A stretch of DNA of 64,000 nucleotides, taken from positions 1,302,001-1,366,000 of the forward strand of contig LT629697.1 of the NCBI GenBank assembly GCA_900100325.1, read 5' to 3'. Shown here in pieces: positions 57,431-64,000 of this stretch. This DNA is from Frankineae bacterium MT45 (GTDB taxonomy: Bacteria; Actinomycetota; Actinomycetes; Mycobacteriales; Jatrophihabitantaceae). Made by a program: the position numbers and the translations under genes. The notes under the pieces were generated by a model. The model ran no database searches. It was not told the origin of the DNA and saw nothing but the letters and a program-made list of their open reading frames with translations. Each line of letters starts with the position of its first letter. The stretch's first letter is position 1.

Positions 57431-57973
57431 TCAGAGCAGATGCAGGATCTCGGCCAAGCGGGGCGCGCTCCGGTCTCGTTCGCTCGTGACTCCGGCCGGC
57501 AGCGGCCAGGGAATCGCCAGCTCCGGATCGTCATACGCGATCGTGAGGTCTTCGCGCGGATCATGCTCCCGGTCGATCCGGTAGCAGACGTCGGCGGGCT
57601 CGCTGAGCGCCTGCCAGCCGTGCGCCACGCCGGCCGGGATGTAGAGGCTGCGATGCGAGACGTCGTCGAGCTCGTACGTCGCCAGGGTCCGAAAGGTCGG
57701 CGAGTCGGGGCGGAGGTCGACGAGGACGTCGAGGATGGCGCCGTAGGAGCAGCGCACCAGTTTCGCCTCACCAGCCCCGGTACGCAGGTGCATGCCCCGG
57801 ATGACGCCCCGGTGCGATCGGGACTGGCTGTCCTGCCGGAACGACTGGGCGTCCACTCCGGCTTGGGTCGCGACGTCACTGTCGAAGGTACGGGTGAAGA
57901 AGCCGCGGTCGTCGGTGAAGGGCGTGGGCGTGAAGAGGAGGACGCCAGCGATCGCGCCGGATTCGACGTTCAT
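57431..57973 (-). CDS. RmlC-like dTDP-4-keto-6-deoxysugar 3,5-epimerase
   Basis: 180 aa, usual RmlC length. The key residues of Salmonella RmlC (His63, Lys72, Tyr132) correspond to H62 in RGMHLR, K71 in AKLVRC and Y131 in VCYRID, so it should be an active epimerase. The cupin strand YIPAGVAHGWQAL is intact. It overlaps the upstream aminotransferase by 4 nt (ATGA). No RmlA, RmlB or RmlD is visible in the window, so the substrate may be a non-rhamnose keto sugar or come from genes elsewhere. Confidence 0.85.
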   Translation of the reverse strand: MNVESGAIAGVLLFTPTPFTDDRGFFTRTFDSDVATQAGVDAQSFRQDSQSRSHRGVIRGMHLRTGAGEAKLVRCSYGAILDVLVDLRPDSPTFRTLATYELDDVSHRSLYIPAGVAHGWQALSEPADVCYRIDREHDPREDLTIAYDDPELAIPWPLPAGVTSERDRSAPRLAEILHLL

Positions 57974-59292
57974 GCCCGGCTGCGGAAGGTCGGCTTCACC
58001 GAGCGGCTCTTCAGGTAGCGGTCGATGCCACCGTTGAGGGCTCGGGCGTAGACACCGAGGGCCCCGTCCACCGCCTCCGCCGTCTCGTCGAGGGCGTCGT
58101 CGGTGTGGGCCGCGCTGATCACGAAGCTCGGGGCGAGCACCCCGCGCAGCAGCATCTCCTGCAGAAAAAGCGTGCGAAACGGCTGGGAGGGAGCGCCGTC
58201 GGCGTCCCGGGTGCCGTAGACGAAGTTGCAGCCCCGCCCGGTGAGCGTGAAGTGATCGGTGAGCCCGTGGGTTGAGATCACCCCGGTGAGCGCGGCGATG
58301 AGCTTCTCGCCCTGGGTCTGCATCGTCTCGACCACGCCGTCCTGCTGGTAGGCGGCGATGACGGCGCGGGCGGCGGCCAGCGCGTGCCCTTCGGCGCCAT
58401 GGGTCGTGGAGAGCAGAAAGACGCGGTCACGGTCGGGCGGCGGGAAGCCGCCCAGCTCCATGAGTTCCCGCTTGCCGGCCAGTGCCGAGACGGCGAAGCC
58501 GTTGCCCAGCGCCTTGCCGAAGGTGGAGAGATCGGGCGTCACGCCGACCAGCTGCTGGGCACCGCCGTTGTGGTAACGGAATCCGGTGATCATCTCGTCG
58601 AAGATGAGCACGACCCCGTGTTCGCTGCAGAGCGCCCGCAGTCCCTCGAGAAACCCGTCCTGCGGTTCGCAGGCCACCGACATCGCCTCCAGGATCACGC
58701 AGGCGAGCTGGCCCGGGTGCGCCTGCAGCAGCTGGCGGAGCGACTCCAGGTCGTTGTAGCGGAAGGAGACGGTGAGGTCGGTGACGCTCTTCGGGACCCC
58801 AGCGTGCATCGCGGTGGTGCCGATGAACCAGTCATCGGTGGAGAAGAAGGGCTGATCGCTGCAGATCGCCACCAGGTCCCGTCCGGTGGCGGCCCGGGCC
58901 AGGCGGATGGCCGCACTCGTCGCGTCCGAGCCGTTCTTGGTGAACTTCACCATCTCGGCCGTGCTGATCAGGGCCAGGAAGTCCTGCGCCGTGCGCAGTT
59001 CCAGTTCGGTCGGGCGGGTGAAGTTGGAGCCGTCCGGGAGTTGCGCACGGACGGCGTCGAGGACGCGGGCGTCAGCGTGGCCGAGGGTGACCGAGCGCAG
59101 CCCCATCCCGTACTCGATGTACTGGTTGCCGTCGACGTCGGTGACCCGGCAGCCCTGGCCGCGCACCAGCAGGGGAGCGAGGTGCTCGGGGTACTGGTCG
59201 TCGCCTTTGGCGTAGGTGTGGGCGCCACCGGGAACCAGCCGGCTCAGCTCCTGGCGTAGCTGCAGCGAACGGGCGGTCTTCGGTTCGGTCAC
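57970..59292 (-). CDS. Class-III PLP aminotransferase, glutamate-1-semialdehyde aminomutase-like
   Basis: 440 aa, GTG start with AAGGA 6 nt upstream. The PLP Lys is K260 in DLSTFGKALGNGF and the pyridine-contacting Asp is D232 in LIFDEMITGFR; PGGAHTYAKG near the N-terminus is the HemL-family signature. Because it is coupled to an RmlC-like epimerase, it is more likely a sugar or small-molecule aminotransferase than a haem-pathway enzyme. Two inverted repeats lie upstream. Confidence 0.83.
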   Translation of the reverse strand: MTEPKTARSLQLRQELSRLVPGGAHTYAKGDDQYPEHLAPLLVRGQGCRVTDVDGNQYIEYGMGLRSVTLGHADARVLDAVRAQLPDGSNFTRPTELELRTAQDFLALISTAEMVKFTKNGSDATSAAIRLARAATGRDLVAICSDQPFFSTDDWFIGTTAMHAGVPKSVTDLTVSFRYNDLESLRQLLQAHPGQLACVILEAMSVACEPQDGFLEGLRALCSEHGVVLIFDEMITGFRYHNGGAQQLVGVTPDLSTFGKALGNGFAVSALAGKRELMELGGFPPPDRDRVFLLSTTHGAEGHALAAARAVIAAYQQDGVVETMQTQGEKLIAALTGVISTHGLTDHFTLTGRGCNFVYGTRDADGAPSQPFRTLFLQEMLLRGVLAPSFVISAAHTDDALDETAEAVDGALGVYARALNGGIDRYLKSRSVKPTFRSRA

Positions 59293-59315
59293 GCGAGTCC
59301 TTTCGTCATCCGCTG

Positions 59316-59331
59316 GTAACGGTGTCGTTAC
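59316..59331. promoter_or_regulatory. Small inverted repeat upstream of aminotransferase
   Basis: GTAACG-GTGT-CGTTAC is a perfect 6-bp-arm palindrome with a 4-nt centre, 23 nt upstream of the GTG at 59292. It could be a regulator site or leader hairpin. Confidence 0.4.
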
Positions 59332-59346
59332 TTTCGGTCCCGTATC

Positions 59347-59376
59347 GTCTCGTACGTGGTACTTGACGTACGAGAC
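59347..59376. promoter_or_regulatory. Long perfect inverted repeat, candidate operator
   Basis: GTCTCGTACGT (59347-59357) and ACGTACGAGAC (59366-59376) are perfect 11-bp complements with an 8-nt spacer. The 30-bp layout is typical of dimer-of-dimer TetR-type sites. It lies in the 326-nt divergent gap, 54 nt upstream of the minus-strand aminotransferase start. The rest of the gap (59377-59618) shows only a weak TTGTGA-17-TAACTG promoter candidate for the plus strand. Confidence 0.55.
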
Positions 59377-59618
59377 ACAACCTGGTGCTTCTCCAGGCCA
59401 TAACGTAGCGGGCCCGGGGGGATTCCGCAGATCGAGTTTCGCTGGGCCGAACTGACTCGCCGAACCTGCTCGCCCGGCATTTGCGGGGGTGGGCCTACCG
59501 TAACGGGGCGTGACATTGCCATGATCGATGTCCGTAAATGCCGCATTTGTGACCTCGAGATTTTTGCTGTAACTGTGAGTTTCGGGTTCAAGCTGCGAAA
59601 GTTGAAGTATGTGGCAAA

Positions 59619-60806
59619 GTGGGCAGCGTGATTGGGATCGATGCTCACTGCCGCTGGTGCTCCGAGCGCCTTGACCAGGTAGTCCTCGATCTGGGGCAGC
59701 AGCCGGCGGCGGATGACTTTCCGCTGCTCAGTGAAGCTGCACATACCAAGATATTTCCACTTCAGATGGCCGTCTGTGGGAACTGCGGGCTGGCGCAGCT
59801 GGTGGACGACCCGACCGTGCCCGACGAGCCGCGGGGAGTCGAGCCGCAGGCACTGATCGCGCAGGCGGATCAGGCCATCGTCATGGTCGCGTCGGCCGGA
59901 CTCTTGAGTAGCGGCACCCGTCTGGTCGAGTTCGACAGCCCCCACGGCGGCAGCTGGCGCGGACGGCTGGCCGAGCGTGGCGTGGTCGATCTCACCGACG
60001 CACCGGCTGAGGCCGGGCAGTCCCCGGAGCGCGCCGACATCGTTCTCGATGTCTTCTCGCTCATGCACGAGGCCGACCAGCGTGCGGCCCTGGCCGCGCG
60101 AGTGGACCGGCTCGCCCCTGGCGGGACCCTGCTGCTGCAGTTCCACCCGCTCACCACGATCGTCGATCTCGGGCAGTGGAACGCTTTGCGCCACGGGCAC
60201 ATGGCGTACTACAGCGTCACCGCGCTCGTCGGCATGCTCGCCGAGTTGGGGCTGGCGCCGGCGACGGCCTGGGCCTTCCCGCTCTACGGCACCACGCTGC
60301 TGCTGGCCTTCCAGCGGGACGCGGAGCCGGACGCCTCGGTGCGTCGCCTCCTCGAGGCCGACCGCCGCTGCGGCGTGACCGACCCGGCGTATGCCTCGTC
60401 GCTGCAGGACGATCTGACCCGCACCACCAGCGAACTGCATACCTGGCTCGTGGCCGCCGCGGCGGCCGGGCTGAAGGTCGCGGGCTACGCGGCCGCGTCG
60501 CGGGCCGTGCCGCTGCTCAACGCCGCCCAGATAAGCCCGGAGCTGATCTCCTTCGTCGCCGACCGCTCGCCGGCCAAGGCCGGACGGGCCATACCCGGCG
60601 TCGGGATCGAGGTGGTCGGCGTGCCGCAACTCATCGAGTTCGGCGCCGATCGAGTGCTTCTCTTCGTCCCCGACCTCCTCGACGAGGTTCGGCGTGACCT
60701 CCCCGAGATCGAGGCCGGTGGCGGCCGCTGGGTGCTGGCCGAGCCCTCGCTGCGCGAGGTTGCCCACGATGCCGCCAGTACCGGGTCGACCACGGCGGTG
60801 GCCTAG
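59619..60806 (+). CDS. Divergent NDP-sugar methyltransferase paralogue (Methyltransf_13/14-like)
   Basis: 395 aa from GTG 59619 (a GTG at 59628 is also possible). The zinc Cys pairs (C11, C14, C53, C56) and the C-terminal domain (GYAAASRAVPLLNAA, VADRSPAKAGRAIPG) mirror the methyltransferase at 47150. The SAM motif reads LVEFDSPHGGSW where the active paralogue has VVEVASNDGYLL, and YHEHF is replaced by RHGHM. It may have altered or lost methyl transfer. Its stop overlaps the next start by 1 nt (TAGTG). Confidence 0.75.
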   Translation: MGSVIGIDAHCRWCSERLDQVVLDLGQQPAADDFPLLSEAAHTKIFPLQMAVCGNCGLAQLVDDPTVPDEPRGVEPQALIAQADQAIVMVASAGLLSSGTRLVEFDSPHGGSWRGRLAERGVVDLTDAPAEAGQSPERADIVLDVFSLMHEADQRAALAARVDRLAPGGTLLLQFHPLTTIVDLGQWNALRHGHMAYYSVTALVGMLAELGLAPATAWAFPLYGTTLLLAFQRDAEPDASVRRLLEADRRCGVTDPAYASSLQDDLTRTTSELHTWLVAAAAAGLKVAGYAAASRAVPLLNAAQISPELISFVADRSPAKAGRAIPGVGIEVVGVPQLIEFGADRVLLFVPDLLDEVRRDLPEIEAGGGRWVLAEPSLREVAHDAASTGSTTAVA

Positions 60807-62134
60807 TGCAGAGTCGAGTGCGGGCCCAGCTGCGCGGCCAGAGGCGTGGTCTGAGGCGTGGTCTGATTCGTGGTCGAGGTGCCGCCGGCGCATCGGCTGT
60901 GCGCGTGCTGGTCGTCGGCTCCGGCCCGAACGAGCGCGGCGGGATCGCCACCGTCATCCGGCTGATGTCCGGTGCGGCCGGCGAGCACGCTGACATCGCC
61001 CTCACCAGCGTCGTCACCCATCGCGACGGTTCGCTGCGGACTCGCCTCTCGGTCGCCGCCCGCGGACTCGCACGATCGTTCCTGCTCCTCGGCGCGGGAC
61101 GGTCGGACGTCGTGCACGTGCACATCTCCTACGGCGGCAGTGTCGTGCGCAAGGGTCTGGTGCTGCGTTGGGCCGAACTCTGCGGGGTGCCGACGATCGT
61201 GCATGCCCACGGATCGCGGTTCACCAAATGGTTCGACTCCCGGCCGCCGCGGCAGCGGAGGTTGATCCGTTGGTTGCTGCGAGCTGATCGTTACCTCGTG
61301 CTCGGCAAGCCGATCGCCCTCGAGTACGAGGAGCGCCTCCGGCTGCGGCCGGAGCAGATCCTGGTGCTCCCGAACCCGGTGAGCTGGCCCGAGCAGCTCT
61401 CGCAGCTCGAAGCGGGCGAAGGCGCGCCGGCGAAGGTAACCGCCGTATTTCTCGGACGGTTCGGCCGGCGCAAGGGCATCTATGACCTGCTGACCGCGGC
61501 CGCGTCACTACCCCCGCACGTGCAGCAGCGCCTGGAGATCGTGGCCGCTGGTGACGGCGAGGTTGACCAGGTGCGGGCTCAGGTTGCCGCACTGGGATTG
61601 GGCGACGTCGTGCGCATTCACACCTGGCTGAGCCCGGAGCGGCGCGATCTGCTGCTGGACGAGGCAGACATCCTGCTGCTGCCGAGTTACCACGAGGGCC
61701 TGCCGATGGCGCTGCTGGAGGGGATGGCCTTCCGGCTGGCCCCGGTGGTGACCCCGGTGGGCGGCATCGGCGAGGTCATCAGCGACGGTGTCAACGGCCT
61801 GCTGGTGGCTCCGGGTGACCATCTCGGCATCGCTGAGGCGATCGAGCGGCTGGTCGAAGACGAGTACCTGCGCGGCCAGTTGGCCGACGCCGCCCGCAGC
61901 ACCGCCCACGGGTATGCGCTGGACGGTTGGATGCAGCGCCTGGTGGCGCTCTGGCGGGACGTCACCGGCTCCGCTGCGGTGCCGGCGCCGGTGCGGCCTT
62001 CGCCGGCGGAGATTCCCGTCCCGGTGACTTCTGTTGGCGTCGCGACGACCTGGGGAAATTGGCCGGATGAGATCGTGAATCCCCTTGATTCAGCGCAGGA
62101 TCTCGTCGAAGAGGGATCGCAGCGCGCGAGCTGA
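60806..62134 (+). CDS. Glycosyltransferase family 4 (GT-B)
   Basis: 442 aa from GTG 60806, coupled to the preceding gene. A basic N-terminal tail (about 35 residues) leads to VLVVGSGPNERGGIATVI, the GT-B N-domain. HAHGSRFTKWF is the acceptor region, and the donor domain has VFLGRFGRRKGIYDLL and LLPSYHEGLPMALLEGMAFRL with E-x7-E geometry. It extends about 60 residues past the usual GT4 end with a Pro/Val-rich tail, and its last 45 bp overlap the convergent glycosyltransferase gene. Confidence 0.84.
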   Translation: MQSRVRAQLRGQRRGLRRGLIRGRGAAGASAVRVLVVGSGPNERGGIATVIRLMSGAAGEHADIALTSVVTHRDGSLRTRLSVAARGLARSFLLLGAGRSDVVHVHISYGGSVVRKGLVLRWAELCGVPTIVHAHGSRFTKWFDSRPPRQRRLIRWLLRADRYLVLGKPIALEYEERLRLRPEQILVLPNPVSWPEQLSQLEAGEGAPAKVTAVFLGRFGRRKGIYDLLTAAASLPPHVQQRLEIVAAGDGEVDQVRAQVAALGLGDVVRIHTWLSPERRDLLLDEADILLLPSYHEGLPMALLEGMAFRLAPVVTPVGGIGEVISDGVNGLLVAPGDHLGIAEAIERLVEDEYLRGQLADAARSTAHGYALDGWMQRLVALWRDVTGSAAVPAPVRPSPAEIPVPVTSVGVATTWGNWPDEIVNPLDSAQDLVEEGSQRAS

Positions 62135-63124
62135 CTCGTCGGCTCGGTAGTGATGCTGGTAGTGCTGGCTGGCGGCTGCCCCTCGGCGCGCCGCCTGCTG
62201 CGGATCGGCCAGCGCGTCGAAGGCGGCGGCCAGTGCTGGGATGTCGTCGATGCCGAGGGCCCCCTCGCCGCTCGGTTGGTACGCCGGGAGTGCTCCGACC
62301 GTCGAGACGATGGGCACCACTCCGAGTTGCATGGCCAGTACCTGTGCGCCGCTCTGGGACGCCGAGCGGTAGTGAACCAGCGCGCCCTTCGCCGCCGCCA
62401 GCTCCTCCACCACCTCGCGATAGCGAAACGCGCCGGTCCGCAATTGCACTGACTCAGCCGTGGCCGTCGCCGGCGGCGGTGCACCGTCGCCGATGATCAC
62501 CAGTTCGTCGCCGCGCCACGTCGCTCCCTCGCGGTGTCGCCGCCACGCCTCCAGTACTACGTCGACGTTCTTGTAGGGGCCGATCCGCCCGACCATGACG
62601 AAGTTGCGCCGACCGTCGGCGTCGACAAACGGCGGCACCTGATCGTCGGCGAGGTCGCTGGTGAGCGGGATCGGGTAGGCCTCGATTCCCCTTGTTTTCT
62701 TTAGCTGTTCGGCCACGAAGTCGCTGAAGACGACGACCCGGGCCGCGTGGGCGTCGAGGCGGGACCGCAGTTGTCGCACCCGCTTCGGCGGCACTTCGGT
62801 GGCGTCGTGCGGTGCGTCATCGTGGACCAGCGTGACGTAGGGGGCCAGCCGGGTGAAGGGGAGCCAGCGCGGATCGCGGACCAGTTCGACCACGACGATA
62901 TCCGGGGCGAAGCGGCGGGCGCGCCGGTACGCGGTGAGGAAGTCGAGCCAGCTCGCGGGGTGCTTCAGGCTCTGATCGACGATCACCTCGCCGCCGCGCA
63001 CACCGTCTGACTCGGGGTGGCGCTGCGTGGTGATGAGCAGTGTTTCTATGCCGGTTCGGGCCAGCGCGTCTACCTGCACCCGGGCCAGTGAACGGAGCCA
63101 CGGGGAGATCCAGAGCACCCTCAT
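62090..63124 (-). CDS. Glycosyltransferase, GT4-like (GT-B)
   Basis: 344 aa, ATG start overlapping the upstream gene by 4 nt (ATGA). VLWISPWLRSLARVQVDAL starts the N-domain; LVHDDAPHDATEVPPKRV is the acceptor region. The donor domain has NFVMVGRIGPYKNVDVVLEA and ALVHYRSASQSGAQVLAMQLGVVPIVS, where the usual E-x7-E block is replaced by a Ser/Gln-rich loop, a pattern seen in some galactofuranosyl- or fucosyltransferase-like GT-B enzymes. The donor is unknown. Confidence 0.8.
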   Translation of the reverse strand: MRVLWISPWLRSLARVQVDALARTGIETLLITTQRHPESDGVRGGEVIVDQSLKHPASWLDFLTAYRRARRFAPDIVVVELVRDPRWLPFTRLAPYVTLVHDDAPHDATEVPPKRVRQLRSRLDAHAARVVVFSDFVAEQLKKTRGIEAYPIPLTSDLADDQVPPFVDADGRRNFVMVGRIGPYKNVDVVLEAWRRHREGATWRGDELVIIGDGAPPPATATAESVQLRTGAFRYREVVEELAAAKGALVHYRSASQSGAQVLAMQLGVVPIVSTVGALPAYQPSGEGALGIDDIPALAAAFDALADPQQAARRGAAASQHYQHHYRADESARALRSLFDEILR

Positions 63125-64000
63125 CGGCCCACCTCGTCGATGATGCGCTGGTAGTGATCGGCCATCGCCGCGACTGAGTAGAGGCGGCGGGCGCGCTGCT
63201 CTCCGGCGCGAGCCAGCCCCACAAGTTGCTGGGGATTCTGCAGCAGGTCGCGCAGCGCGTCGCGCCAGGCGGCGACGCTCACCGGCTCGACCAGGCGTCC
63301 GGCCCGTCCCTCGTCGAGGATCTCCGGCACCGCGCAGACGGCTGACGCGGCGACCGCGACCCCGCGCACCATCGCCTCCAGGATCACGATCGGGAAGGCC
63401 TCGGCCCCGCTGGGAACGCAGAGCAGGTCGACACCCTCCAGACCCTCGGCGGCACCGGCCGTCCAGCCGCCCCAGACGACTCGCCCGGACGCCAGGAGGT
63501 CGGGCGGAGTGCGCTGCCGGAGTTGCTCGGTATCCGGCCCGTCGCCGTAGATGGTGAGCTGCCAGGGGAGGTCCCGTAGTTGGTCCAGAGCGGCGACCAG
63601 TAGGTCGGCCCGCTTCTGGACCACCATCCGTCCGATGAAGCGAAGTTGAGGAACTCGTTCAGGACCGCCGACCGCTGCCGCCGTTGTCGGCGCGGGCGAT
63701 GTCGGCAGGTCGACCCCGTTCGGCGCCACGAAGTAACGCCGGTTGAGCTGCTGATGGGCCGTCAACTCCAGCCAGTGCCGCTGCGAGAGAGCGATTACAC
63801 CGTCGCTGAAGCGGATAGCCCGGGCCAGCGGTGCGGAGTAGGTAGCCGCCCCGCTCCGGGGCGGGTTGTGGGCGGCGACGAGCCAGCGGCGCCGCCGTCC
63901 GGCCAGCGACCGCAGCACTGCGAAGCCGACCTCGGTGTTCGTGGTTCCGCTGATGACCAGCTGTCCCGACGAGCCGCCCGCCGCGCCACCGATGGCCCAT
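63121..64000 (-). CDS. Glycosyltransferase family 4, 5' end outside the window
   Basis: The frame is open from the right window edge and 292 residues are visible. The first in-window start would be internal, as Rossmann-type sequence (GGAAGGSSGQLVISGTT) continues to the edge. VAAHNPPRSGAATYS, YFVAPNGVDLPTS, LRFIGRMVVQKRADLLVAAL and PSGAEAFPIVILEAMVRGVAV show a standard GT4 enzyme with an E-x7-E donor motif. It is coupled by ATGA to the next glycosyltransferase, so both belong to one operon extending beyond the window. Confidence 0.85.
   Translation of the reverse strand, partial: WAIGGAAGGSSGQLVISGTTNTEVGFAVLRSLAGRRRRWLVAAHNPPRSGAATYSAPLARAIRFSDGVIALSQRHWLELTAHQQLNRRYFVAPNGVDLPTSPAPTTAAAVGGPERVPQLRFIGRMVVQKRADLLVAALDQLRDLPWQLTIYGDGPDTEQLRQRTPPDLLASGRVVWGGWTAGAAEGLEGVDLLCVPSGAEAFPIVILEAMVRGVAVAASAVCAVPEILDEGRAGRLVEPVSVAAWRDALRDLLQNPQQLVGLARAGEQRARRLYSVAAMADHYQRIIDEVGR

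Overview
The window is high-GC DNA with frequent GTG/TTG starts, AGGAGG-type ribosome binding sites, some apparently leaderless promoters, no outer-membrane export genes and an actinobacterial-type Arr. This fits a Gram-positive member of the Actinomycetota. A Frankiales/Jatrophihabitans-like relative is a guess from gene content only. I see no rRNA, tRNA, CRISPR array, transposase or prophage.

Most of the window is surface-polysaccharide biosynthesis. Region 1 (1-28.1 kb) starts with a giant secreted modular protein (DMFase-beta-like domain, four DUF4082 modules, lectin-like C-terminus). A five-gene nucleotide-sugar operon follows (6219-11677: Gfo/Idh/MocA oxidoreductase, SDR epimerase, two DegT aminotransferases and one unrecognised protein). 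Next come glycosyltransferases, a Wzx-type flippase (17124-18788), two secreted DUF4082/PT-linker/beta-helix proteins (19452-23135), another glycosyltransferase, a Wzy/ligase-like protein and two Wzz-like proteins.

Region 2 (28.1-44.8 kb) is mixed. It has one more glycosyltransferase, a membrane-anchored coiled-coil protein, and a probable four-gene operon carrying a rifamycin ADP-ribosyltransferase (Arr), a VOC protein, a winged-helix regulator and a membrane protein behind twin palindromic operators. It also has an isochorismatase-like hydrolase, a DUF1254 protein, a TolB-like/MFS pair, a GT2-acetyltransferase-GT2 operon, a lipoprotein, a 21-bp VNTR and the housekeeping gene mfd.

Region 3 (44.9-64 kb) is a second polysaccharide block. 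It has galE, glycosyltransferases, a methyltransferase/CDP-sugar cytidylyltransferase/PIG-L deacetylase/SDR operon, a second Wzy-Wzz pair, a second Wzx flippase, two paralogous GNAT-like proteins, an RmlC-like epimerase coupled to a GSA-aminomutase-like aminotransferase, a divergent methyltransferase paralogue and three more glycosyltransferases. The last runs off the right edge.

Inference: two parallel Wzx/Wzy/Wzz-type assembly lines make exported glycans from unusual amino, branched or deoxy sugars, and the DUF4082/beta-helix proteins may act on or bind these glycans outside the cell. No priming glycosyltransferase, BY-kinase or LCP ligase is visible here. Regulatory candidates include a Crp/GlxR-type site and a PHO-box-like repeat before the first DUF4082/beta-helix gene, a structured leader before the second, and several inverted repeats.
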